A stretch of 64,000 nucleotides of DNA, taken from Mesorhizobium sp. M3A.F.Ca.ET.080.04.2.1. Its GTDB lineage: Bacteria > Pseudomonadota > Alphaproteobacteria > Rhizobiales > Rhizobiaceae. Below are positions 14,834 through 23,252 of this stretch, piece after piece. Each line of letters opens with the position of its first letter. The stretch's first letter is position 1. A program made the position numbers and the translations under genes. The stretch covers positions 4,340,001 to 4,404,000 of the forward strand of contig NZ_CP034451.1 in NCBI RefSeq assembly GCF_003952525.1, in the 5' to 3' direction. The notes below the pieces were generated by a model. That model ran no database searches. It was given only the letters and a program-made list of their open reading frames with translations, and was not told the DNA's origin.

Positions 14834-16933
14834 TCAGAGATGCGCTGCGCCGTCGGCCACCGCGTCCTCCGCCACTATCGACAGGACGCCGCGTACGTCG
14901 AGCGTCGAGAACGGCTTCTCCAGGATCTGAGGTCGCTGCTGCGGCGGCAGTGCTTCGATCTCTGCCTTGGCGCCGATCAGGTCGCCGGTGACCAGCACGA
15001 ACCGCCGCGCCAGCATCGGGCGTTCGACAAGCAGTTCGCGATAGATCGAAATTCCGCTGGTGCCCGGCATGCGCAGGTCGGAAAAGACGATGTCAGGCGG
15101 CATGTGCCCGTCGAGCGCTTGCGCGGCCGAACTCCAGTTCGCCACGACCCGCGACTTGACGCCCATCAGTTCGAGTATGTCGGAAAGCGAGCCGGCGACG
15201 TCGGGCTCGTCGTCGATGATCAGCGCATGGCGCAACCCGCTCGAGCGCGCCGGACCTTCGCCGGCCTTGGCGACATCGCCGACCAGCGCCGGCAATTGGA
15301 CCACGAAACGCGCGCCGTGCGGCACCACCTCCTCGAACCAGATGTTGCCCTTGTGCCTTTCGACGATCGATTTGGAGATCGACAGGCCGATGCCGGTGCC
15401 GACGCCGACCGGCTTGGTGGTGAAGTAGGATTCGAAAATGCGCGAGCGAATCGCCTCCGGTATGCCCGGCCCGTTGTCTTCGACGGAGAAGCCCGGGTTG
15501 CCGCGGTCGCTGCGGAAAGTCCGCACCTTGATATGCCGTTCCCCTGCCGCCCCGGCGAGCGCGTGCTGGCTGTTGACCAGGAAGTTGGCGGCGACCTGCG
15601 TCACGTGGTCGGCATCGGCCATCGCCAGCAGCGGACCGCTGGCAAAGTCGGTATCGATGATGATGCCGCTTGAGCGCGCACCATAGGCGGTGACTTCGAG
15701 CGCGGCGCGCATCACCTGGTTGAGATCCGTTTCCGTCTGCTCGGTCGGATGCAGGCGCACCATCGACAGGAAGCTCTTGACGATGCGGCCGCAGCGCTCG
15801 GCCGCGGCACGCACCTTCTCGGCACGCACCTTGGTCTGCGGATCGCCAGCGAATTCGTGCAGCAGCGTCGACTGCGCCACCACCACGGCCAGCGGGTTGT
15901 TGAGCTCGTGCGAGACACCGGCAAGCAGCGAGCCCATGGCCGCCATCTTCTCGTTCTGGTGCAGCTTTTCGCGCTGGCGGTTGATTTCCTCCTCGGCCCT
16001 CAGCTTGTCGCGCAGGTCGCGGATCGAACCGAAGATCAGCCGGCGGTCGGCAACGCGCATCTCGGTCGCCGTCAGTTCGATCGGAAAGACCTCGCCGGCG
16101 GCGTTCTGGGTCACGGTCTCCAAGCGCTGGCCGACCATCGGCGCGCCGCGGCCGGACATATATTCGGCGCCCGATACGTAGCCTTTGCGGTAGTATATCG
16201 GAACGATGGTGTCGAGCAGGTCCTTGCCGAGGATATCGCTGCGCGGGAAGCCGAACATCTTCTCGGCTGCCGGGTTGAACTCGATGATAGAGCCCGCCTC
16301 GTCGATGACGATGATGGCGTCGAGGGAGGCCTGCAGCATAGTGCGGCGAATGACCTCGCTGGCATGCGCTTCCGATGGCGAGTGCTCGATCGCATCGCCG
16401 ATGGCGAGCGCGATGATGTGCAGCGTCGCCTCTTCCTCTTCGGTCCATTCGCGCTCGGCAACGCAGTCGTTGACGGCCAGCGTGCCCCAGAGATGCCCAT
16501 GCGCGAAGACCGACACGGACAGGAACGACTTGATGTTCTGCTTTTCGAAGTCGGTCCGCAGGAAACCGTCGAGATTGCGGGTGTGGCCGGCGAAGACCTT
16601 GCCTTGGCGCTCGTCCTCCTGCAGCCGTTCGAGCAGTGGATCGGAATTGATGATCGACTGCATGATCACGGTCGGCAATGCCAGCTCGCCGCCGAATGCG
16701 GGGTCGATCCAGTAGGCTGAAACCGACTGCGCAAAGCCCTGGCCGGGCAGTTCGCGCAGGCGAAACAGAATGCCGCGCTGGCAATCCATGGCGCGGCACA
16801 GCGTCTCCAGTATGCCGTCCATCTCGCGCTGCCAATCGCCGGCCTCGCGCAGCCGGCGAACGACGTGGACGGCCGCCATCGCGGCGCCCTGGCGCGAGCC
16901 TGGCATGTCTGTGCGGGCTGCCTCAGCAGTCAT
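14834..16933 (-). CDS. Hybrid sensor histidine kinase, GAF-PAS-HisKA-HATPase-REC
   Basis: A 699-residue soluble kinase. In order: a GAF domain (about 20-185), a PAS domain (about 195-310, IVIDEAGSIIEFNPAAEKMFG), a coiled linker, HisKA with H342 in SHELNNPL, HATPase_c (NFLVNSQHAL, DNGPGIP and GTGIGLSISKSI, about 450-548), and a C-terminal receiver with D619 in FSDLRMP. There is no transmembrane segment, so it senses an internal signal. The C-terminal receiver suggests internal phosphotransfer or feedback control. It follows an OmpR-type regulator gene by 37 bases on the same strand, and they should form a two-component pair. Confidence 0.92.
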   Translation of the reverse strand: MTAEAARTDMPGSRQGAAMAAVHVVRRLREAGDWQREMDGILETLCRAMDCQRGILFRLRELPGQGFAQSVSAYWIDPAFGGELALPTVIMQSIINSDPLLERLQEDERQGKVFAGHTRNLDGFLRTDFEKQNIKSFLSVSVFAHGHLWGTLAVNDCVAEREWTEEEEATLHIIALAIGDAIEHSPSEAHASEVIRRTMLQASLDAIIVIDEAGSIIEFNPAAEKMFGFPRSDILGKDLLDTIVPIYYRKGYVSGAEYMSGRGAPMVGQRLETVTQNAAGEVFPIELTATEMRVADRRLIFGSIRDLRDKLRAEEEINRQREKLHQNEKMAAMGSLLAGVSHELNNPLAVVVAQSTLLHEFAGDPQTKVRAEKVRAAAERCGRIVKSFLSMVRLHPTEQTETDLNQVMRAALEVTAYGARSSGIIIDTDFASGPLLAMADADHVTQVAANFLVNSQHALAGAAGERHIKVRTFRSDRGNPGFSVEDNGPGIPEAIRSRIFESYFTTKPVGVGTGIGLSISKSIVERHKGNIWFEEVVPHGARFVVQLPALVGDVAKAGEGPARSSGLRHALIIDDEPDVAGSLSDILELMGVKSRVVANWSSAAQALDGHMPPDIVFSDLRMPGTSGISIYRELLVERPMLARRFVLVTGDLIGAKAEIEALPPQQRPQILEKPFSTLDVRGVLSIVAEDAVADGAAHL

Positions 16934-16970
16934 GTTCGGCCGTCATTCGGGGGCTCGGATGTCTGGTCGT

Positions 16971-17702
16971 TCAGTTGCTGTCGCCTGTCGGCAGCGAGAA
17001 AATATAGCCTTCGCCGCGAACCGTGCGCAGAAATTTCGGATTGGCCGGGTCGGCCTCGATCTTCTTCCTCAGCCGCATGATGCGGATGTCGACCGCGCGG
17101 GATGATTCGGGATCCTCGACAAAGCCGATCGCTTCGGAAATCGCCGCCCGCGTCAGCAGGCGGTTGGCGCGGGTCAGGAAGACTTCGAGCACGTCGAATT
17201 CGCTCTTGGCCATGTCGATCACCGCGCCGTTGGCGCCAGTGACGAGGCGGCCATCGAAATCGGCCTGGAAGCTGCCGAAGTTCATGAAGCGGCGGGCAGC
17301 GCCGTTGTCGGCCTTCGTCGGCTGCGGCTCGGCCAGCTGCGGAACGCGACGCAGGACGCTGCGTACCCGTGCCAGCACCTCGCGCAGCTCATAGGGCTTG
17401 ACGATGTAGTCGTCGGCGCCGAGCTCCAGCCCGACGATGCGGTCGAGCGCGGTGCCGGCCGCGGTGGCGTAGATGATGCCGATCTGCGTTTTCGACCGCA
17501 GCCAGCGGCCGAGCGAAAGGCCATCCTCGCCGGGCATGGCGATGTCGAGAATGGCAAGATGGAAGGATTGCATGTCGAGCAGGGCGCGCGCCGCCGCCGC
17601 GTTCTCGGCGGTTGCCACGTCGTAGCCGCTGGCGCCAAGATACTCGGCGACCGCCTCCCGCAGGTCCGGCTCGTCCTCGACGACGATGATGCGTGCCTTC
17701 AC
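16971..17702 (-). CDS. OmpR/PhoB-type response regulator
   Basis: A 243-residue regulator: receiver (3-120) with acidic E9/D10, phosphoacceptor D53 in AILDIAMPG and Lys in IVKPYE, then a winged-helix DNA-binding domain ending IMRLRKKIE and TVRGEGYIFSL. The GTG start at 17702 was chosen because GGGAG stands about 12 bases upstream and the receiver then begins directly; upstream in-frame ATGs add a non-homologous leader. First gene of the operon with the hybrid kinase, divergent from the atypical regulator at 17796. Confidence 0.9.
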   Translation of the reverse strand: MKARIIVVEDEPDLREAVAEYLGASGYDVATAENAAAARALLDMQSFHLAILDIAMPGEDGLSLGRWLRSKTQIGIIYATAAGTALDRIVGLELGADDYIVKPYELREVLARVRSVLRRVPQLAEPQPTKADNGAARRFMNFGSFQADFDGRLVTGANGAVIDMAKSEFDVLEVFLTRANRLLTRAAISEAIGFVEDPESSRAVDIRIMRLRKKIEADPANPKFLRTVRGEGYIFSLPTGDSN

Positions 17703-17795
17703 TATGATCTCACTCCCGCTTTCAGTGGAAAGTAGATTGGGTATAAACATGATGTCCAGCACTCATCTCTAGATGTCTGTGGCGGGGTGGAAAAA

Positions 17796-18482
17796 ATGGC
17801 CGCACGATCCGTTGTCGCGCTTGTGTCCGTTGCCGATGTGGTGGCGGGCGATCTCGCCGACCATCTGGAACGGCGCGGCCATGACGTGCGCCAGGCGCGT
17901 CAGCCTTGGGAGGCGGAGTCGCTGCTTTCGGCCGGCGGTATCGACGTCGCGGTGGTCGGCGACAGCGTGACCCAGGCGGAAGGCCGCGAGCTGCTCAAAC
18001 GTTATGGCGGCGAGGGCGGCCCGGACTTCATCCTGATCTGCCGGCCAGCCGACCTGGTCGACAAGGTGCTGGCGCTCGAGCTCGGTGCCGCCGACGTCGT
18101 CGAGAGCCCGCTCAACGTGCGTGAGCTGGCGGCGCGTATCGGCGGCCTGCTGATGCGGCGCGGCAGGAATGCCGGAGAGCTGATCGTGCTGGAGAACGCC
18201 ACGGTCGACCTCAGGTCGGCCATGGTCATGCATCGCTCGGGTGCCGAGGATCAGCTCTCGCCGGGGCAGGTGGCGCTGCTGCGGCTTTTCCTGGCCAGTC
18301 CGCGCAAGGTGCTGACGCGTGACGACATCATCGCCGCGGCGCCCGCCGAGAATGCCGATGCCTTCGACCGCTCGATCGATTCCCGCATCGTGCGGCTGCG
18401 CCGCAAGCTCGACACCGACACCATCACCACCATCCGCGGTGCCGGCTATCGGTTCGACCCGCCGACGCAACGCACCGACTGA
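17796..18482 (+). CDS. Atypical OmpR-like regulator with degenerate receiver
   Basis: A 228-residue protein with a receiver-like N-terminal domain (about 5-118) and a winged-helix C-terminal domain (about 135-225; SIDSRIVRLRRKL and TIRGAGYRFDP). The receiver retains D56 at the phosphoacceptor position (VVGDSV), but the acidic pair near residue 10 is replaced by Ser-Val. The conserved Lys-Pro is Ser-Pro (VESPLN). It is therefore unlikely to be phosphorylated in the usual way. ATG 17796 has GGGGTGG just upstream; GTG 17787 is an alternative. Its divergence from an intact regulator-kinase pair suggests cross-talk or a shared promoter. Confidence 0.82.
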   Translation: MAARSVVALVSVADVVAGDLADHLERRGHDVRQARQPWEAESLLSAGGIDVAVVGDSVTQAEGRELLKRYGGEGGPDFILICRPADLVDKVLALELGAADVVESPLNVRELAARIGGLLMRRGRNAGELIVLENATVDLRSAMVMHRSGAEDQLSPGQVALLRLFLASPRKVLTRDDIIAAAPAENADAFDRSIDSRIVRLRRKLDTDTITTIRGAGYRFDPPTQRTD

Positions 18483-18624
18483 GACGCAATCGGTTTTTCC
18501 CAGGTTTGTCTGCTTCAAGATCGGAGTTCCCAAAAGCCGGTTGTCACATTTGGGCCCGATGTGGGTGTTGGCGCGTCATCGGATGCTGCAAACCGAATTT
18601 CGATGGTGGGTCCGATACCCCGGC

Positions 18625-18789
18625 TCAACGCACCACGAGCACCGAGGGTCCCGATGGCATCTCCGCGCTGGCGGAAAGCTCGGCATGGGCGCGATCCTTC
18701 AGGAGCACGGTGGCGAGCGCGGCAAAACCAAGCAGCCCCTGGGCGTAGAGCAGGGCGGAAAGCACGGAAGCGGCGAATTTCGTCTTCAT
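18625..18789 (-). CDS. Small exported or membrane protein, unrecognised
   Basis: A 54-residue frame starting MKTKFAAS with a hydrophobic segment at about residues 5-30 and a short charged tail (KDRAHAEL), ending LVVR. It has the look of a signal peptide or single membrane span. The ribosome site is weak (GGGGAT). No family recognised. It precedes nothing obvious and follows another small membrane protein gene on the same strand by 34 bases, so they may be cotranscribed. Confidence 0.45.
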   Translation of the reverse strand: MKTKFAASVLSALLYAQGLLGFAALATVLLKDRAHAELSASAEMPSGPSVLVVR

Positions 18790-18823
18790 ATCAGTATCCC
18801 CAGACTTCGATTTCCGTTGTGCT

Positions 18824-19156
18824 TCAGGAAACTCCCGAAGCGCCCGCGCCGCTGACGGAGCCCCCCGCTGCGGCGCGGGCCTTCGGTCCTCTCGGCAGCA
18901 AGTAGCCGGAGGGGCCGCGCATCCTCATCAGCCGAAGGCCGACCCGCCAGAGGGCCTTCAGCCGGTGGATGCGCAGGCTGGAAACAATCCAGACCGTGGC
19001 GATGAACAGAGCGGTGTGCAGCGTCGAAACCTCGCCAGAATTCATGGCCCCAAGCGTCGTGACCGGGTTGCCGGCCACCGAGCCGGCGCCGCCGATAATG
19101 ACCGCCGCGACACTGAGCCCGAGGAGCCAGGAGCGTAGGTTCGTTTTCCTGCCCAT
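18824..19156 (-). CDS. Two-span membrane protein, unrecognised
   Basis: A 110-residue protein with two likely transmembrane helices (about 9-30 and 44-61), followed by a basic region (HRLKALWRVGLRLMRMR) and a Gly/Ala-rich tail. I do not recognise a family. No strong ribosome site is visible; the frame could start further upstream, up to 19328, but that part is not protein-like. Function unknown. Confidence 0.45.
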   Translation of the reverse strand: MGRKTNLRSWLLGLSVAAVIIGGAGSVAGNPVTTLGAMNSGEVSTLHTALFIATVWIVSSLRIHRLKALWRVGLRLMRMRGPSGYLLPRGPKARAAAGGSVSGAGASGVS

Positions 19157-19500
19157 TTTCGTTTGCCGTCGTCTGTTCCCGTTGCGTCAAACTGTCCCGC
19201 CGGCCTGTATCCGGATCATGCCGCCAGGGCCGCGGTTTGTTGCAAATTGGTTTCGGGGCCGGCGAAACTGCTTTTATTTCAGCGCCATGCGCGCTTTCGT
19301 TTGGCCGTCTGGCCGTGTTTTCAAGCACTCAAGCTGCGTTCTCGGCCGCTGCTCGCCAGCTCGTCGCTGTTAATCATGGGAAACAGATTCGAAACAAAAC
19401 CGATCATCAAACGAAATAGGCTTGAAACAAGCGGCCACGATAAAGCGATCCATCGAATTACAGCCGGTCGGACCGGCGAGAAAAAGAGAGAGGGATCGTC
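19157..19500. other. Intergenic region upstream of the L,D-transpeptidase gene
   Basis: About 340 bases without a convincing gene. The part near 19370-19445 is noticeably A-rich compared with its surroundings and probably carries the promoter of the transpeptidase gene. GAGAGAGGGA (19485-19494) serves as its ribosome site. Confidence 0.4.
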
Positions 19501-19956
19501 ATGCATACCGCCATTTCAGCCAAGCTCATCAATGTGACCGCCGCCGCCCTCACCGGTGCGGCCCTTTTCCTCGGCGCCGGCAGCAACGCCCACGCCAATC
19601 AGATCGTTGCGCGGGTTTCGCTGTCGCAGCAGGTCATGCAAGTCATGGTCGACGGCCGGCCGACCTTCACCTGGAAGGTGTCGACGGGCGACAGGGCGCA
19701 TGTCACGCCGACGGGATCGTTCAAGCCGACCCGCCTGCACGAGATGTGGTATTCGAAGAAGTACGACAACGCACCGATGCCGCACTCGGTGTTCTTCAGC
19801 GGCGGCTACGCAGTGCATGCGACCTATGCCGTCAAGCATCTCGGCCGGCCGGCCTCGCATGGCTGCGTGCGTCTGCATCCGGATGCCGCCGCCGACTTCT
19901 ACCAGCTGGTCGAGGCCTTCGGCCCCGCCAACACCAGCATCGTCATCGTCAAGTAG
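19501..19956 (+). CDS. Exported L,D-transpeptidase (YkuD family)
   Basis: A 151-residue protein with a signal peptide (cleavage near AHAN, residue 32) followed directly by the YkuD catalytic domain. The active-site motif is HGCVRLHP (SHGCVRLHPD, about residues 119-128), with the upstream His in YAVHATYA. These enzymes form 3-3 peptidoglycan cross-links or attach proteins to peptidoglycan in the periplasm. It is short because it has no LysM or other accessory domain. A strong terminator follows. Confidence 0.92.
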   Translation: MHTAISAKLINVTAAALTGAALFLGAGSNAHANQIVARVSLSQQVMQVMVDGRPTFTWKVSTGDRAHVTPTGSFKPTRLHEMWYSKKYDNAPMPHSVFFSGGYAVHATYAVKHLGRPASHGCVRLHPDAAADFYQLVEAFGPANTSIVIVK

Positions 19957-20037
19957 CAGGCTGTGAACGGGCCGGCGGAACCGCCGTGTCCTGTTCAAGA
20001 CTCCCGCTGGAAACATCCTGCGGTATCGAGCACAGCC

Positions 20038-20075
20038 AAAAAAGAGGCCGGAGTTTTTTTCCGGCCTCTTTTCGT
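20038..20075. terminator. Bidirectional rho-independent terminator
   Basis: AAAAGAGGCCGG (20040-20051) and CCGGCCTCTTTT (20061-20072) form a 12-bp stem, with A runs on the left and T runs on the right, so it can work in both directions. It separates the transpeptidase gene from the convergent efflux operon. Confidence 0.85.
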
Positions 20076-20080
20076 TTCTT

Positions 20081-20167
20081 GGAGCGCGCGTTCGGGCGAC
20101 GCGCTCGGATCTTTGCTTTGATGCATGTCGTTGTCCCAGAACCGCTACGCACTTCTGGGCAACGCGC
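20081..20167 (+). repeat. Intergenic palindromic repeat, type A copy 1
   Basis: A bipartite element: a GAGCGCG/CGCGCTC stem (20082-20106), then GCATGTCGTTG and a second stem CCCAGAA (20135-20141) / TTCTGGG (20153-20159) closed by CAACGCGC. The loop of the second stem reads CCGCTACGCAC. Related copies are at 40183, 40440 and 46020. Confidence 0.7.
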
Positions 20168-20168
20168 A

Positions 20169-23100
20169 TCAGCTCGGCAGCGCCGGCATCAACTTCGGGT
20201 CCGGCTTCTCGGCAAGGTGCGGCAGATCCTTGCTGGCGATGAATGTGTAGAACATGGGCACGACGAAGAGCGTGAACATGGTGCCGACCAGGATGCCGGT
20301 GAAGATGACGAGGCCCATCGAATAGCGGGCCGCGGCACCAGCGCCGCTGGAGATGATCAGCGGCACGACGCCCAGGGCCATGGCCGCCGTGGTCATCAGG
20401 ATTGGCCGCAAGCGCACCTTGGCCGAGGCGATGATGGCATCGCGCCGGCGCATGCCGTGGATCTCGCGCTGCTGGTTGGCGAACTCCACCAGCAGGATGC
20501 CGTGCTTGGTGATCAGGCCGATCAGCGTGATCAGGCCGACCTGGGTATAGATGTTGAGCGTACCCAGCCCGATGTTGAGCGGCACGATGGCGCCGAAGAT
20601 CGACAGCGGCACGGCCATCATGATGATCAACGGATCGCGGAAGCTCTCGAACTGGGCGGCCAGCACCAGATAGATGACGAACACGGCCGCAACGAACGCG
20701 ATCAGGATGGTGTTGCCCTGCTCCTTCTCCTGCCGGGACTGGCCGGAATAGTCGATGAAGAAGCCGTCGGGCAGGTTCTCCCTGGCAATGTCCTCGAGCG
20801 CCTTCAGCCCGTCGCCGGTGGTCACGCCGGGGAGCGGCAAGGCGGAGATGGTGGCGGAGTTCAGCTGGTTGAACTGCTCGATCGCCGCCGGCGCGGCATT
20901 GGTGGAGATCTTCACCACCGCCGAGAGCGGCACCATCTGGTCGTCCACGCTACGCACGAAATATTCGCCGAGCTTCTCAGGATTGTCGCGGAACTCCTGC
21001 GGTACCTGCGGGATGATGTCGTAGCTGTTGGAGTCGCGATCAAACTGGGCCACCTCGGCGCCGCCGACCAGCAGCGTCAACGTGCGGCCGATCTCGGCGA
21101 TCGGCAGGTTCAGAGCCGCGGCGCGGTCGCGGTCGATGGTGACCGTCGTCTGCGGCGCGTCGTAGGACATCGAGTTCTGCACCACGATGAAGCGGCCGGA
21201 TGCCTGTGCCTTGTTCTTGATCTGCTCGGCCACCTCGTAGACTTCAGAGGCGTCGCCCGTCGAGCGCACCACCATAGAAATCGGCAGCCCGCCGCCCGAG
21301 CCGGGGAGCGTCGGCGGCGCGAAGACGAAGGCCTGGACACCTGCCACCTTGGCAAGGCGCGCGGTGATGTCGGCCTGGAGTTCTTTCGAGTTGCGCTTGC
21401 GGTCGGCCCAGTCCTTGAAGGCGAAGCCGACGAAGGCGCTGTTGGTCGCGCCGCCGAAGGCGACGGCCGAGAACTGCGCCCTGGTTTCGGGAATGTCCTT
21501 CACGAGGCCGAGCATCTGGTTGACGTAGGTCTCGGTGTAATCCGAGGTCGCGTAGCGCGGGGCAGTCACGATCGAGAGCAGGAAGCCCTGATCCTCTTCC
21601 GGCGCCAGCTCGCCGGATGTCTTGGTGAACATGAAGCCGGTGAGGGCGACGAGCGCGACGACGATGATCAGCGTCACCGGCCGGTTGCGGAGCGAGGCAG
21701 TGACAGCTCGCTCGTAGACGCGTTCGACGCGTCCGAAGGTTCCGTCGACGATGCGCTGGAAGCGGCTGTGCGAGCCCGCCTTCAGGATGCGCGCCGACAT
21801 CATCGGGGTGATGGTGACGGCGATGATGCCCGAAAGCACCACCGAGCCGGCGAGCGTCATGGCGAATTCGCGGAACAGGGCGCCGGTCAGACCGCCGGTG
21901 AAGGCCAGCGGCGCGAACACGGCGGCAAGCGTAATCGTCATGGCGACGATGGCGGAGAAGATCTCGCGCATGCCGTTGAAGGCCGCCTGCATCGGCGACA
22001 TGTGGTCTTCTTCCATGTGACGATGGATGTTCTCCACCACCACGATGGCATCGTCGACGACGAGGCCGATCGCCAGCACCATGGCAAGCAGCGACAACAG
22101 GTTGATCGAATAGCCGATCGAAAACAGAATGAAGCAGACACCGATCAGCGACAGCGGGATGGTCACGATCGGCATCAGCACCGAGCGGAACGAACCCAGG
22201 AACAGCAGGATGACCACCACGACGATGGCGACCGCCTCGCCGATGGTCTTGAACACCTCCTCGATCGAGGCGCTGATCTGGCCGGTCGCGTCGTAGACGA
22301 CTTCGATCGTCATGCCTTTCGGCAGCGTCTCCTGAATCTGCGGCACGAGCTTGGTGACCGCGGCCGCGGTCGTCAGCGGGTTGGCCGCCGGCGTCGGGAA
22401 GATGGCAAGGAAGGTACCAGGCTTGCCGTTGAAGCTCACCCTGGTGTCGGTGCTGGCCGCGCCGAGCTCGACACGGGCGACGTCGCGCAGCCGCACCACC
22501 TGGCCATCCGTCGAACGCAGCGGAAGCGCGGCGAAGGCTTCCGGCGTCTGCAGCGTCGAGTGGACGGTGATCGAGGAAACGACATACTCGTTCTGCGTAT
22601 TGCCGGGCGCCGAAAGGAAGTTGGAATTGTTGATCGCGGCCAGCACCTCGGCCGCGGTGACTCCGCGGGCGGCGAGCTTGACCGGGTCGACCCAGACACG
22701 CATCGAATATTCTTCGGCGCCGAAGATCTGGACGTCGGCCACACCTTCGACCGTCGAGATGCGCGGCCGCACGACGCGCTCGATATATTCGGTGAGCTGC
22801 TCCTTGGTCATGTTCGGATTCTGCATCGAGATGTACATCATCGCGAACTGCTGACCGGTACCCTTGACGATGACCGGATCCTTGGCGGCGTCCGGCAAGG
22901 TGCCGCGCACGCCCTGGACCTTGGACAGAACCTCGGTCAGCGCAACGTCCGGGTTGGAGCCGAGCTTCATCTGCACAGTCACGGTGCTCGCGGACGGACG
23001 GCTGGAGGAGGTGACGTAGTCGATGTTCTCGGTCGAGGCGACGGCGCGCGCGATCGGGGCCGAGATGAAACCCTGGATGAGGTCGGCACTGGCGCCGGGA

Positions 23101-23252
23101 TAGGCCGTGGTGATGGTGATCGCCGTCTCGTCGACCTTGGGATACTGCCGGATCGACAGGTTGAAGATGCCCTGGAAGCCCAGGAGCAGGATCATGCAGG
23201 CGAGCACCGTCGAGAGGACGGGCCGGCGAATGAAGATGTCGGAGAAGCTCAT
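20169..23252 (-). CDS. RND multidrug efflux permease (AcrB/MexW type)
   Basis: A 1027-residue inner-membrane transporter of the HAE1 family, with the usual 12 spans and two large periplasmic loops. Landmarks are FIRRPVLSTVL at the N-terminus, the proton-relay region AIGLVVDDAIVVVENIHRHM in span 4, and the second-half repeat FITLIGL-like segment (LITLIGLITKHGILLVEFAN). With its adaptor and an outer-membrane channel it would expel drugs or other amphiphilic compounds by proton exchange. Its ATG overlaps the stop codon of the adaptor gene (ATGA). No outer-membrane factor gene is next to it, so a shared TolC-like channel must come from elsewhere. Confidence 0.93.
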   Translation of the reverse strand: MSFSDIFIRRPVLSTVLACMILLLGFQGIFNLSIRQYPKVDETAITITTAYPGASADLIQGFISAPIARAVASTENIDYVTSSSRPSASTVTVQMKLGSNPDVALTEVLSKVQGVRGTLPDAAKDPVIVKGTGQQFAMMYISMQNPNMTKEQLTEYIERVVRPRISTVEGVADVQIFGAEEYSMRVWVDPVKLAARGVTAAEVLAAINNSNFLSAPGNTQNEYVVSSITVHSTLQTPEAFAALPLRSTDGQVVRLRDVARVELGAASTDTRVSFNGKPGTFLAIFPTPAANPLTTAAAVTKLVPQIQETLPKGMTIEVVYDATGQISASIEEVFKTIGEAVAIVVVVILLFLGSFRSVLMPIVTIPLSLIGVCFILFSIGYSINLLSLLAMVLAIGLVVDDAIVVVENIHRHMEEDHMSPMQAAFNGMREIFSAIVAMTITLAAVFAPLAFTGGLTGALFREFAMTLAGSVVLSGIIAVTITPMMSARILKAGSHSRFQRIVDGTFGRVERVYERAVTASLRNRPVTLIIVVALVALTGFMFTKTSGELAPEEDQGFLLSIVTAPRYATSDYTETYVNQMLGLVKDIPETRAQFSAVAFGGATNSAFVGFAFKDWADRKRNSKELQADITARLAKVAGVQAFVFAPPTLPGSGGGLPISMVVRSTGDASEVYEVAEQIKNKAQASGRFIVVQNSMSYDAPQTTVTIDRDRAAALNLPIAEIGRTLTLLVGGAEVAQFDRDSNSYDIIPQVPQEFRDNPEKLGEYFVRSVDDQMVPLSAVVKISTNAAPAAIEQFNQLNSATISALPLPGVTTGDGLKALEDIARENLPDGFFIDYSGQSRQEKEQGNTILIAFVAAVFVIYLVLAAQFESFRDPLIIMMAVPLSIFGAIVPLNIGLGTLNIYTQVGLITLIGLITKHGILLVEFANQQREIHGMRRRDAIIASAKVRLRPILMTTAAMALGVVPLIISSGAGAAARYSMGLVIFTGILVGTMFTLFVVPMFYTFIASKDLPHLAEKPDPKLMPALPS

